A stretch of 21,272 nt of DNA from Altererythrobacter sp. (GCA_024636575.1 JAGXGU010000084.1:1-21272); one strand, 5' to 3'; positions 1 through 8,569 are shown, counted from the stretch's first letter. A program made the numbers and translations. The notes: a model not told the origin generated them from the letters alone.

Positions 1-290
1 CGCAAGCTGGCGATATCCGGCCAACAGATCACGGCGGGGTGTTTGCCGCTGGCAGGATGGACGAAGAAAGCATCGATCATCCCGTCCGGTGTTTCGATGG
101 TGACATTGCTTTCCCTCAGGCCGCCTTCGCTCGCGGTGGCCCGGTCTACGCCCGCACATGCGGCCAGCGTCGCAGCCGCACCCATTGCACCCATCGCTCC
201 GAACTGTCGACGGCTGAGGCCTTCCATCGCCATTTCCCGCCAATTGGCGTTGGTCGTTCCAAATTCGGCAGTGGTTTGCTTATCGCACAT
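1..290 (-). CDS. Dienelactone hydrolase family protein, Tat-exported lipoprotein (partial, N-terminus only)
   Basis: Only the first 96 residues are present; the gene runs off the left edge. The ATG at 290 is preceded by CAGGAG about 8 bases upstream, which supports this start. Residues 26-30 read SRRQF, a twin-arginine motif, followed by a small-residue hydrophobic stretch and a lipobox LAAC at 42-45. The protein is therefore probably exported folded by Tat and then lipidated on Cys45. The mature part begins with a beta strand and the phrase ETPDGMIDAFFVHP, then a HPAVICWPD segment, typical of the start of dienelactone hydrolase (DLH) alpha/beta hydrolases. The catalytic Cys/Ser, Asp and His lie outside the window, so the enzyme class is inferred from the N-terminus only. 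Confidence 0.75.
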   Translation of the reverse strand, partial: MCDKQTTAEFGTTNANWREMAMEGLSRRQFGAMGAMGAAATLAACAGVDRATASEGGLRESNVTIETPDGMIDAFFVHPASGKHPAVICWPDIASL

Positions 291-419
291 GGGGAGGCTC
301 CTGTTCGGTCGATCGTGTAAATCGAGATCAATCTAACAGCCGGTGCGGCGGCGTCCATAGCGGCTTAAGTCCACCTGCCTGCTTTGAAACAGTGCAGCCA
401 CCCCGCTCAGGCAACCAGT

Positions 420-1781
420 TCAGGCCCGCCGCTGCGTCAGGTCATACACCGGGCCGAACCGCACCAGCGCCGCGCCGATGAAGGGCAGCGCCACGATCCA
501 CAGGCGCACCCCGGTTACGCCCAGAGGGCTGGCAATGCTGAGCACTGCGGTAGAAGCGAGGCCGATGCAGGCGAGCGCCAATCCGGTACCTAGGCGCCAA
601 TGCGGCACATCACCCTTGGCCGCCGCCACCGGGTTCTCCTTCGCCTGTTCGAACCGGGCGAAGACCATCACCAGCGGCAGGGTCACCGCGATATAGAGCG
701 CGAACCAGGCAGGCCGGGCCAGCCACCATTCCCCGCTGCCAGGAGCAACTTCCAGCCCCACGCCGCCGAGCAAGTATGCCGCGACCATTACCAGCACAAA
801 GGCGGTCAGGTGCCACACGTAGATCGTCATGATCATCCCGTTGATCAGTACGACCCCGGTCCAGATACGGATGTTGTCCAGCATGCGCCGTGCCTGCGGC
901 TCCAGCGCCAGGGCAAAGCCGGTCTGCATGATGCCCAGCGCCAGCAGCGCCAGTGTCGGCGGCATGGAATTACTGATCGGTTCGCCCGGAACGCCGATCA
1001 TCGCTGCCGGATAGGGACCGATGAAGACCAGCGCCAGCAGTGCGGCGAGGCCGCCTACACCCCAGGCGAAGGCGCGCGCAGGCCGGGCAAAATATCCCTC
1101 TCCCCAGGCATAGCCGAGTTGATGTACCGCCAGCCAGACGAAGGCGAAGTTGGCGAATTTGACGTGGACGAAGCCGAACTGGAAGGTCGCGATATCCACC
1201 GAGATCGCCCCGGCGACCAAAGCAAAGAACGATCCAAACCCCCAACGCTTCCATGCCGCATGGGTCAGCGGAACCGCGGCGGTGACCATGATATAGACCG
1301 AAAGGAACCACACCGGGATCAGCGCCAGCTGAGCGGCAAGCGCCACGATCTGGCGCTCCACACCCATCGCGGTGCCGAACATCGCAATTACCGTCCAGAT
1401 CAGGAACAGCGGCAGCACCGGATAGATCAACCGGCGGAACCGGCTGGTGAACCAATGGGCATAGGTGTTGCTTTGCCGCCGGTTGGCCGACCATGAAACG
1501 CCGTTGGAAAATCCGCCGACCAGGAAGAACAGCGGCATCACCTGAAACCCCCAGGTCAGCCACTGCGTCCACGGCACGATCCCGAGCAAGTGCCCGCCCT
1601 GCACCGCGCCGTCCTCAATATAGGGTGCCGCGACCAGCCAGTGCCCGACCACGACCGCGAGGATGGATAGCGCGCGCAGGAAATCGACATAGCGGTTGCG
1701 TTTGGGCGGGGCCATTTCGGCCATAGCGCGGGCGCGCAACCAAATGGATTTCCTGGCCGGTGCCGTGATCGAATCGTTCAT
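420..1781 (-). CDS. Acyltransferase family 3 integral membrane protein
   Basis: This is a polytopic membrane protein of about 453 residues with roughly ten hydrophobic segments. Near its N-terminus it has the family pattern RNRYVDFLRALSILAVVVGHW, including the Arg-hydrophobic-His arrangement of the acyltransferase_3 (PF01757, OafA/NodX-like) catalytic helix, then PLFFLVGGFSN. Such proteins move acyl groups onto sugars or lipids at the inner membrane; the substrate cannot be read here. I chose the ATG at 1781, preceded by a G-rich GGGGGGTGGG; an in-frame GTG at 1790 would add three residues. It lies 43 bases downstream of purU on the same strand and is probably the last gene of the operon. The link to one-carbon metabolism is unclear and may be only positional. 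Confidence 0.8.
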   Translation of the reverse strand: MNDSITAPARKSIWLRARAMAEMAPPKRNRYVDFLRALSILAVVVGHWLVAAPYIEDGAVQGGHLLGIVPWTQWLTWGFQVMPLFFLVGGFSNGVSWSANRRQSNTYAHWFTSRFRRLIYPVLPLFLIWTVIAMFGTAMGVERQIVALAAQLALIPVWFLSVYIMVTAAVPLTHAAWKRWGFGSFFALVAGAISVDIATFQFGFVHVKFANFAFVWLAVHQLGYAWGEGYFARPARAFAWGVGGLAALLALVFIGPYPAAMIGVPGEPISNSMPPTLALLALGIMQTGFALALEPQARRMLDNIRIWTGVVLINGMIMTIYVWHLTAFVLVMVAAYLLGGVGLEVAPGSGEWWLARPAWFALYIAVTLPLVMVFARFEQAKENPVAAAKGDVPHWRLGTGLALACIGLASTAVLSIASPLGVTGVRLWIVALPFIGAALVRFGPVYDLTQRRA

Positions 1782-1824
1782 TATGCCCACCCCCCCGGAT
1801 CAATTCGCCAGCAGATATAGAACT

Positions 1825-2679
1825 TTAGCTGCGGAACACCACGGTCTTGCTGCCATTCAACAGGACCCGTTCTTCCAGATGCAGGCGCACCGCCTCGGCC
1901 AGTACGCGGCTTTCGATCTCGCGGCCCTTGCGGACTAGGTCCCCGGGTTCATCCGCATGGCTGATCGGTTCGGCGGCCTGATGGATGATAGGGCCTTCGT
2001 CCAGATCGGGGGTCACGTAATGCGCGCTGGCGCCGATCATCTTGACGCCGCGTGCATGGGCCTGGTGATAGGGTTTCGCCCCCTTGAAACCGGGCAGGAA
2101 ACTGTGGTGGATATTGATGCAGCGCCCGGCAAAATGTTCCGCCTGCGCGTCCGACAATATCTGCATGTACCGCGCCAGCACCACCAGTTCAGCGCTGGTT
2201 TCGCCAGCTATGCGGCGGATCTGTGCTTCCTGGTCCAATTTTGCCCCAGCCGAAACCGGCAAGTGATGGAAGGGTATATCCCCGATATGGGTGTGGCGAA
2301 TCGCATCGCGCGGGTGGTTGGAGATAATGCCCACCGGCTCCATCTGCAATTCGCCGATCCGATGCCGATACAGCAAGTCGGCCAGGCAGTGGTCGAACCT
2401 GCTGACCAGGATCAGCACCCGGCGCGGCCGGTCGCGCAGCACCAGTTTCCAGCGCATCGCATATTCGGCAGCAATCGGCGCAAATTCCTCGCGGAGCACT
2501 TCACGCTCGGTCCCGCCAGGGTCGAATTCGACCCGCATGAAGAATGCGCCGCTGGTCTGATCGTTGAACTGCTGCGCTTCCAGAACATTGCCGCCGCGTT
2601 CGAACAGGAACGAGGTGACCCGCGCGGTGATCCCGGGCCGGTCCGCGCAGCTGAGGGTAAGGACGAGCGGCTCGGCCAT
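1825..2679 (-). CDS. purU: Formyltetrahydrofolate deformylase
   Basis: The 284-residue product is full length for PurU, which hydrolyses 10-formyl-tetrahydrofolate to formate and tetrahydrofolate in the cytosol. An N-terminal ACT domain (about residues 5-85, starting LVLTLSCADRPGITARV) is followed by a formyltransferase fold. The catalytic triad of this fold is visible as N189, H191 (NIHHSFLPGFKGAKPY) and D227 (PDLDEGPII). Its spacing of 38 residues between Asn and Asp equals that of PurN. The start codon is one base after the stop of the upstream FabK-like gene, with no strong Shine-Dalgarno of its own, so translational coupling is likely. In E. coli PurU supplies formate to PurT; a purT gene is present at 6164-7333. 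Confidence 0.95.
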   Translation of the reverse strand: MAEPLVLTLSCADRPGITARVTSFLFERGGNVLEAQQFNDQTSGAFFMRVEFDPGGTEREVLREEFAPIAAEYAMRWKLVLRDRPRRVLILVSRFDHCLADLLYRHRIGELQMEPVGIISNHPRDAIRHTHIGDIPFHHLPVSAGAKLDQEAQIRRIAGETSAELVVLARYMQILSDAQAEHFAGRCINIHHSFLPGFKGAKPYHQAHARGVKMIGASAHYVTPDLDEGPIIHQAAEPISHADEPGDLVRKGREIESRVLAEAVRLHLEERVLLNGSKTVVFRS

Positions 2680-2680
2680 G

Positions 2681-3703
2681 TTACCGCCGGGTCAAAGCCG
2701 CTTCGCTCTGCGCCATCAGCTGCTCGATGATGTCGGCGACCGGCTCTTCTTCCTTCAGCATGCCTACCGACTGGCCCGCCATGATCGAACCATTTTCGAC
2801 ATCGCCGTCGATCACCGCACGGCGCAGCGCGCCGGCCCAGAATTGTTCGATCTGCAGCTGGGCTTCACCCATTTCGATGGTGCCGCTGTCGAGCAGTTTG
2901 GCGACTTCGATCTGTTTGGCCGTGAATTCCTCGGTGCCCTTGTTCTTCAGTGCCCGCACCGGGATCACCGGCAGGCGCGGATCGACCTGCACACTGGTGA
3001 TCGCATCGCGGGCATTGGCGCGGAAGAATGCCTTCTTGAAATTTTCATGCGCAATGCTTTCAATGGCACAAGCGAAACGGGTGCCCAGCTGGACCCCGAC
3101 AGCGCCCATTTCCAGATAGCCGGCAATGGCTTCACCGCGGCCGATTCCGCCAGCAACAAACACCAGATGGTCTTCCGCCAGGACAGGCAGGAATTCCTGC
3201 GCCAGCACGCTGGTGGACACCGGTCCAATGTGGCCGCCTGCCTCCATTCCTTCGATCACCAGCGCATCCCCGCCGGCCCCTCGATCCTGACGCAGCAGCT
3301 TTTTCGCCAGCGCCAGCGTAGGCGCGAAAACGATCACTTTCGCGCCAAAGCCCTTGATCGCCTCGACACTGCCCTTGGGCGGGATACCGCCCGCCAGCAC
3401 GACATGGGTCACGCCGTGTTTTGCACATACATCGATCAGGTCGAACAGCGCAGGGTGCATGGTGATCAGATTCACGCCGAAGGGCTTGGAGGTCAGCTTC
3501 TTGGTTTCGGCAATCTCCGTATCGAGCAAGTCCGGCGTCATCGCGCCGCAGGCGATTACGCCAAACCCGCCCGCATTGCTGATTGCGGACACCAGATTAC
3601 GCTCCGAAACCCAGCTCATCGCGCCACACAATATTGCATATTCGCTGCCGAGGAATTCAGTACCGCGCTGCATCAATCGGCTGGTTTTTGGAAAAGTGGT
3701 CAT
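2681..3703 (-). CDS. FMN-dependent nitronate monooxygenase / FabK-like enoyl reductase family protein
   Basis: The 340-residue TIM-barrel flavoprotein belongs to the 2-nitropropane dioxygenase/FabK superfamily. Visible motifs are CGAMSWVS near residue 26, NAGGFGVI, KPFGVN, EGMEAGGHIG with the probable active-site His158, and the FMN-phosphate region AGGIGRG...GVQLGTRF (about 184-209). The C-terminal third also follows FabK, with ALRRAVIDGDVENGSIMAGQ corresponding to the FabK end region, which short nitronate monooxygenases often lack. Automated pipelines would call it nitronate monooxygenase; I cannot choose between nitronate oxidation and enoyl-ACP reduction. The ATG at 3703 has GGAG six bases upstream. 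It is first in the operon with purU and the acyltransferase, and divergent from katG across 191 bases. Confidence 0.85.
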   Translation of the reverse strand: MTTFPKTSRLMQRGTEFLGSEYAILCGAMSWVSERNLVSAISNAGGFGVIACGAMTPDLLDTEIAETKKLTSKPFGVNLITMHPALFDLIDVCAKHGVTHVVLAGGIPPKGSVEAIKGFGAKVIVFAPTLALAKKLLRQDRGAGGDALVIEGMEAGGHIGPVSTSVLAQEFLPVLAEDHLVFVAGGIGRGEAIAGYLEMGAVGVQLGTRFACAIESIAHENFKKAFFRANARDAITSVQVDPRLPVIPVRALKNKGTEEFTAKQIEVAKLLDSGTIEMGEAQLQIEQFWAGALRRAVIDGDVENGSIMAGQSVGMLKEEEPVADIIEQLMAQSEAALTRR

Positions 3704-3894
3704 CTGGGCTCCGGAAAAACTGGTGCCGCGCCTTAATCCGGTGCCACTTGGCGGTCAAACTTATCGTCTAAACCATGCTGCTAAGCCGATTCGCTCACTA
3801 ATCGAAAATATCGATCAGCTTGATGTTATTAATCGGCGTGTTCATTTGTAAATGATGTGGTAATTTACGCCATCAGATAAAAATGGAGAGAATA
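3704..3894. promoter_or_regulatory. Divergent intergenic region between the FabK-like operon and katG
   Basis: This 191-base AT-richer stretch must hold promoters for both directions. On the katG side it contains an inverted repeat (3848-3868) and several ATCGAT-like short palindromes around 3801-3815. I looked for the four-tetranucleotide OxyR pattern (ATAG-N7-CTAT repeats) and did not find a convincing copy. No hexamer pair was good enough to assign as a promoter. Confidence 0.5.
3848..3868. promoter_or_regulatory. Inverted repeat GTAAAT-N9-ATTTAC upstream of katG
   Basis: Two perfect 6-base arms (3848-3853 and 3863-3868) are separated by nine bases, and the repeat ends 26 bases before the katG start. 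It could be a dimeric regulator's operator or a weak 5' leader hairpin. The regulator is not identifiable from sequence alone. Confidence 0.35.
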
Positions 3895-6084
3895 ATGGCT
3901 GAAGCAGACCCCCAGATTTCCGGTTGCCCGTTCACCGGTGCCGGCGGCGAACAGCGCAGGCTGACAGGCAGGGGGAACCGCGACTGGTGGCCCGATGCAC
4001 TGCAACTCGAAATCCTCACGCAGAACGGCGTTTCTCCCGATCCGATGGGCGAAGATTTCGACTATGCCGAAGCGTTCAATACGCTGAATTATCATGCGCT
4101 GAAAGCAGACCTGACCGCGCTGATGACCGACAGTCAGCCGTGGTGGCCGGCCGATTACGGCAATTACGGTCCGTTCTTCATTCGCATGGCGTGGCACGCA
4201 GCAGGCACCTATCGTACGGCCGATGGGCGCGGCGGCGCGAGCAGCGGGCAGCAGCGTTTTGCCCCGCTCAACAGCTGGCCCGACAATGGCAATCTCGACA
4301 AGGCGCGCCGCCTGTTGTGGCCCATCAAGCAGAAATACGGCAAGCACATCAGTTGGGCCGATCTGTTCATCCTGACTGGCAATGTCGCAATTGAATCGAT
4401 GGGCGGGCCGGTGTTCGGCTTCGGCGGCGGGCGCAAGGATGTTTATGCTCCCGAGACAGATATCTATTGGGGTACCGAGGAAATGTGGGTCGACCAGGGA
4501 GTCGAGACACGCATTAATCCGGACAAGCAGTTCGAGCTGGAAAACCCGCTTGCGGCAATCCAGATGGGCCTGATCTACGTCAATCCAGAGGGGCCGGGCG
4601 GCAATCCCGATCCGCTGCTGTCAGCGCGCGATATGCGCACGACGTTCGAACGCATGGCGATGAATGACGAAGAAACGGTTGCCCTGACCGCTGGTGGCCA
4701 CGCCTTCGGCAAATGCCATGGCGCGGTTCCGGCCGACCAACTCAGCGGCGCGCCGGAATCAGAAGCGATGGAGCTGATGGGATTTGGCTGGGCAACCGAT
4801 GCCGACCAGATCAATCAGGGTCACATCACCACCTCCGGCCTGGAAGGCGCATGGACCCCCAACCCGACCCAGTGGGGCGGCGACTACTTCCGCTTGCTGT
4901 TCAAATATGACTTCGAGCTGGTTCACAGCCCGGCGGGTGCACAGCAATGGCAGCCGATCAATCCGGACCCGGAAGACATGGCGCCCGATGCGCGCGACCC
5001 TTCAAAGAAGGTTCCGACGATGATGACCACCGCCGACATGGCGCTGAAGATGGACCCGGAATATCGCAAGATTTCCGAACGCTTCCGCGATGATCAGGCG
5101 GCGCTGGACGATGCCTTCGCCCGCGCCTGGTTCAAACTGTGCCACCGCGACATGGGGCCCAAGGCCCGCTATCTCGGCCCCGAAGTGCCCGCCGAAGACC
5201 TGATCTGGCAGGATCCGATTCCAGCTGGATCGATACCTTCCGAAGGCGATGTGGCAGCATTCAAATCGGCGATTCTAGGCTGCGGTCTGTCCACATCCGA
5301 ACTGGTGAAGGCCGCATGGGCCTCGGCCTCGACCTATCGCCGGTCGGACCACCGCGGCGGCGCCAGCGGTGCCCGTGTCCGGCTCGCCCCGCAGAAAAGC
5401 TGGGCGGTCAACGATCCGGACGAGCTGGCCAAGGTGCTCGCCAGGATCGATGAGCTGCGCGGCAATCTGTCGATGGCCGATGCCATCGTGCTGGCCGGGA
5501 CAGCGGCTGTCGAAAAGGCGGCGCATGATGCCGGGTTCAAAATCTCCGTACCGTTCACCGGCGGGCGCGGCGATGCGACCGACGAGCAGACCGATGGCGA
5601 CAGTTTCGATCCGCTGGAACCGCAGGCTGACGGCTTCCGCAATTACCTGAAGACCAAGATGAGCGTGAAGACCGAGGATATGCTGGTCGACCGGGCATGT
5701 CTGCTCGGCCTGTCGATCCCCGAAATGACCGTTCTGGTCGGGGGCCTGCGGGTGCTTGGCGCCAACAGCGGCAACAGCAAGTATGGCGTGCTGACGGACC
5801 GTCCGGGCAAGCTCACCAACGATTTCTTCGTCAATCTGCTGGATATGAAAACCGCCTGGAATACGATCGATACCAGCGGCGACGAAGAGTTCACCGGCAC
5901 CGACCGCGCCACCGGCGAGCAGCGCTGGACCGCAACCCGCACCGATCTGGTGTTCGGTTCCAACTCGCAGCTGCGGGCGGTGTCCGAAGTCTATGCCGAG
6001 AACGGCCATGAGGAAAAGTTCGTCAAGGACTTCGTGGCCGCATGGACCAAGGTGATGAACGCCGACCGGTTCGATCTGAAATAA
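3895..6084 (+). CDS. katG: Catalase-peroxidase KatG
   Basis: The 729-residue haem enzyme decomposes hydrogen peroxide and acts as a peroxidase in the cytoplasm. It has the usual two peroxidase-like halves. In the N-terminal half the distal residues are R97, W100 and H101 (RMAWHAAGTYR). The Met-Tyr-Trp cross-link residues are W100, Y228 (GLIYVNPEGP) and M254 (FERMAMND), and the proximal haem ligand is H269 (GGHAFGKCHGA). Spacings agree with the M. tuberculosis enzyme (W107, Y229, M255, H270). The C-terminal half repeats the fold without haem ligands. I chose the ATG at 3895, which has GGAG six bases upstream (3885-3888); the in-frame ATG at 3883 overlaps that ribosome site. The gene is monocistronic, closed by a terminator at 6111-6151. 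Peroxide-responsive regulation is expected but no site was identified. Confidence 0.98.
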   Translation: MAEADPQISGCPFTGAGGEQRRLTGRGNRDWWPDALQLEILTQNGVSPDPMGEDFDYAEAFNTLNYHALKADLTALMTDSQPWWPADYGNYGPFFIRMAWHAAGTYRTADGRGGASSGQQRFAPLNSWPDNGNLDKARRLLWPIKQKYGKHISWADLFILTGNVAIESMGGPVFGFGGGRKDVYAPETDIYWGTEEMWVDQGVETRINPDKQFELENPLAAIQMGLIYVNPEGPGGNPDPLLSARDMRTTFERMAMNDEETVALTAGGHAFGKCHGAVPADQLSGAPESEAMELMGFGWATDADQINQGHITTSGLEGAWTPNPTQWGGDYFRLLFKYDFELVHSPAGAQQWQPINPDPEDMAPDARDPSKKVPTMMTTADMALKMDPEYRKISERFRDDQAALDDAFARAWFKLCHRDMGPKARYLGPEVPAEDLIWQDPIPAGSIPSEGDVAAFKSAILGCGLSTSELVKAAWASASTYRRSDHRGGASGARVRLAPQKSWAVNDPDELAKVLARIDELRGNLSMADAIVLAGTAAVEKAAHDAGFKISVPFTGGRGDATDEQTDGDSFDPLEPQADGFRNYLKTKMSVKTEDMLVDRACLLGLSIPEMTVLVGGLRVLGANSGNSKYGVLTDRPGKLTNDFFVNLLDMKTAWNTIDTSGDEEFTGTDRATGEQRWTATRTDLVFGSNSQLRAVSEVYAENGHEEKFVKDFVAAWTKVMNADRFDLK

Positions 6085-6110
6085 AACCCGGACTTACCTT
6101 CGGGCAGCAA

Positions 6111-6151
6111 GAAGCCTCCTCGCGCCTTACCGCACGGGGAGGTTTCTTTTT
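6111..6151 (+). terminator. Intrinsic terminator after katG
   Basis: GAAGCCTCC (6111-6119) pairs with GGAGGTTTC (6138-6146) in a 9-bp stem with one G-T wobble, and five T residues follow. It lies between convergent katG and purT. The minus-strand reading lacks a comparable T run directly after the stem, so it mainly serves katG. Confidence 0.8.
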
Positions 6152-6163
6152 GGCGATCAGACT

Positions 6164-7333
6164 TTAGCCGTAAACCAGCCGCACCTTACCGGCCGCCTCT
6201 GCCGCAATGCGCCGGGCCTCGTCGGTGTTCCCCGCCGCCGCCAGCGCGACGCCCATCCGCCGAAACGATCGCGCGGTCGGCTTGCCGAAAATGCGGATAT
6301 CCGCGCCGCCCACCATCGCCTCCGCCAGTCCGGCATAGGATAATGTCTCGCTGTCCCGGTCCGCCAGAATTACCGCAGAGGCAGCAGGCCGGGCGCGGAT
6401 CGGGACCGGGATCGGCAGGCCGAGAATCGCCCGGGCGTGCAGGTCGAATTCGCTCAGATTCTGGGAGATCAGCGTGACCATCCCGGTGTCATGCGGGCGG
6501 GGCGAGAGTTCGGAGAAGATCACTTCGTCTCCCTTGACGAAAAACTCAACCCCGAACAGGCCGTAACCTGCCCCATCTCCGGCCAGATCGTCCACCACCT
6601 TGCGCGCCATGTCCTGCGCTGCGGCAATCGCCGCATCGGACATCGCGGCGGGCTGCCAGCTTTCCTGGTAATCGCCCCGTTCCTGCCGGTGGCCGATCGG
6701 CGGGCAAAAGATCACCCCGTCCCTGGTGCGCACGGTCAGTAGGGTGATCTCGTAATCGAAATCGACAAACTGTTCGACGATCACCCGCGCCCGGTCACCG
6801 CGCATGTTGTTGCGGGCATAGTCCCACGCCGCTTCCAGTTCCCCGGCGGTGCGGACGGTGCTCTGCCCCTTGCCGCTGGAGGACATGACTGGCTTGATCA
6901 CGCAGGGCAGCCCGGTAAATTCCGCGCCCGCCAGCACCTCGTCAAGGCTCTCGGCATATTGGTAGCGCGAGGTGGTGAGCCCCAGCTCCCCCGCCGCGAC
7001 ATCGCGGATCGCATCACGGTTCATGGTCAATTGCGCCGCCCGGGCGGACGGCACGATGTTGACCCCTTCCGCCTCAAGTTCGGCCAGAACCTCAGTCCGG
7101 ATCGCCTCCACTTCCGGCACCACGAAGTCCGGCGCGTGCCGGGCAATTGCCGCGCGCAAGGCATCGCCGTCGAGCATCGAGAACACCTCGCTCGCATCCG
7201 CCACCTGCATCGCGGGCGCGTCGGCATAGCTGTCGCAAGCGGTTACATGGCAGCCCAGCCGCTTGGCCGAGATCACGAATTCACGGCCCAGTTCGCCCGA
7301 GCCGAGGAGCAGGATTTTCGCCGTGTAACTCAT
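6164..7333 (-). CDS. purT: Formate-dependent phosphoribosylglycinamide formyltransferase (GAR transformylase 2)
   Basis: The 389-residue product is a full-length PurT. This ATP-grasp enzyme makes formyl-GAR from GAR, ATP and formate in purine synthesis, without folate. The N-terminal pre-ATP-grasp domain starts ILLLGSGELGREF. The ATP-grasp loop SSSGKGQ is at about 151-157. The metal ligands are E263 (FGVEFF) and E275 (FSELSPRPHDTG), with the same 12-residue spacing as in the E. coli enzyme. The start ATG overlaps the antiporter stop (ATGA), so translation is probably coupled and purT is the last gene of the aspartokinase-antiporter-purT unit. Its formate is likely supplied by PurU (1825-2679). 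Confidence 0.97.
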   Translation of the reverse strand: MSYTAKILLLGSGELGREFVISAKRLGCHVTACDSYADAPAMQVADASEVFSMLDGDALRAAIARHAPDFVVPEVEAIRTEVLAELEAEGVNIVPSARAAQLTMNRDAIRDVAAGELGLTTSRYQYAESLDEVLAGAEFTGLPCVIKPVMSSSGKGQSTVRTAGELEAAWDYARNNMRGDRARVIVEQFVDFDYEITLLTVRTRDGVIFCPPIGHRQERGDYQESWQPAAMSDAAIAAAQDMARKVVDDLAGDGAGYGLFGVEFFVKGDEVIFSELSPRPHDTGMVTLISQNLSEFDLHARAILGLPIPVPIRARPAASAVILADRDSETLSYAGLAEAMVGGADIRIFGKPTARSFRRMGVALAAAGNTDEARRIAAEAAGKVRLVYG

Positions 7334-8553
7334 CCGTCAGACCCCCGTGAACCACTTGCTGCAAAAGCCCGAACGATGGGAAATGCGCTGGCCCCATGCG
7401 CCAGGATGCTGAGCATCACCGTCAACACCACGCAGGCAATCAAACCGTCCATTCCCGAGATCTGATAGGTTTCAGCAACCAGCAGGGCAAACAGGATTGA
7501 CGCCAGCCCGCGCGGGCCGAACCAGCCGAGAAAGAATTTCTCCCGCCAGCGCAGGCCCGTGCCTGTCAGAGCCAGAACAATCGGCACAATCCGTACCAGC
7601 GTGAGGAACAGGATTGCCAGAAGGAATGTCTGCCAGCTAGCATGGGCAAGACCCGCCGGGACCAGAACCACCCCGAAAATCACAAAGGTAGCCATGGTCA
7701 GCAATTGTCCTTCGCTTTCCATGAATTCGGCCACGAAGGCGTTCTTGCCCTTGCGCAGATGGCCGAATGTCAGCCCACCTACAAAGGCCGCGATCAACCC
7801 GTTGCCGCCGATCAATTCGGCAGCGACAAAGCACGACAGCGCAGCGGCGAGGAAGAATATCCCCTGATACGCCTCGGTCGCAAGATCGCGGCCAACTGCA
7901 AAATCGCGCAGTTTCGCCGCCGCCCCGCCCACTATGATCCCGGCAAGTGGGCCGAGGGTAATCTGGGCAAGGGCGAACTGGGTAAGGCTGCCCGGGGTTT
8001 CGCCGGACATCACGCCGCCAGCTTCGGCAGCGGCCAGCGCGGCCACGATCACCACAGGCAGGGCAAGCCCGTCATTAAGGCCGCTTTCCACAGCGATGCT
8101 CTGACGCAGATGTGCGGGCACGGCTTCGTCGCTGATCACCGCCTGGCCCAGCGCGGCGTCGGTCGGCGTCAGGATTGCTGCGGTGAGCAGGGCGAGCGTC
8201 CAGGGCTGATCGGGTGACATCCAGAATACCACCAGCGTGCCCAACACAATTGACAGCGGCATTCCGATCAACAGCATCCTGAGGGGGGTGCCTGCATTCA
8301 GGCGCAATTGGCCAAGCCTGACCTGCGAAGCATCGGAAAACAGGATCAGAACCAGCGTAATCTCGGCCAGCAGTTTCAGAACTTCCAGTTGGGCATCTTC
8401 CTGAACCAGTTCGGCACCGGCCAGATAGGCGAGATAACCGGCGGCCGTGAATACCAGCGGCATTGTCACCACCGATCTTTCCAGCCGGCGTGAAAAAGCA
8501 GTAAAGGCCAGGATCGCGAACAGCATCAAGCCAAGGGCGGCCTCTTCGCTCAT
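7330..8553 (-). CDS. CPA1-family cation:proton antiporter (NhaP-type)
   Basis: The product is an inner-membrane protein of 407 residues with about 12 hydrophobic segments. The transport core is visible as LTPTDAALG (D132) and ESGLNDG with the N160-D161 pair typical of electroneutral CPA1 exchangers. It probably exchanges Na+ or K+ for H+. I chose the ATG at 8553 (MSEEAALGLMLF), directly before the first membrane segment. The longer reading frame back to 8649 would run into the end of the aspartokinase gene and adds a non-membrane peptide with no support. It starts 16 bases after the aspartokinase stop and its own stop overlaps the purT start by four bases. No regulatory (RCK/TrkA) domain follows the membrane part. 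Confidence 0.88.
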   Translation of the reverse strand: MSEEAALGLMLFAILAFTAFSRRLERSVVTMPLVFTAAGYLAYLAGAELVQEDAQLEVLKLLAEITLVLILFSDASQVRLGQLRLNAGTPLRMLLIGMPLSIVLGTLVVFWMSPDQPWTLALLTAAILTPTDAALGQAVISDEAVPAHLRQSIAVESGLNDGLALPVVIVAALAAAEAGGVMSGETPGSLTQFALAQITLGPLAGIIVGGAAAKLRDFAVGRDLATEAYQGIFFLAAALSCFVAAELIGGNGLIAAFVGGLTFGHLRKGKNAFVAEFMESEGQLLTMATFVIFGVVLVPAGLAHASWQTFLLAILFLTLVRIVPIVLALTGTGLRWREKFFLGWFGPRGLASILFALLVAETYQISGMDGLIACVVLTVMLSILAHGASAFPIVRAFAASGSRGSDG

Positions 8554-8569
8554 GATCAACGGGTGCCCA

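Noticed and set aside
600..1496. 298-codon open frame on the plus strand
   Set aside because: It is antisense to the acyltransferase gene, has a charge-rich, His/Gln/Arg-heavy composition typical of a GC-rich shadow frame, and has no family resemblance.
2564..3736. 390-codon open frame on the plus strand
   Set aside because: It is antisense to the FabK-like gene, which has full family motifs. The frame is a composition effect.
3704..3894. Possible OxyR binding site before katG
   Set aside because: The spaced ATAG/CTAT tetranucleotides do not line up at the required intervals, so I do not claim one.
5275..6009. 244-codon open frame on the minus strand
   Set aside because: It lies wholly antisense to the C-terminal half of katG, whose frame is certain.
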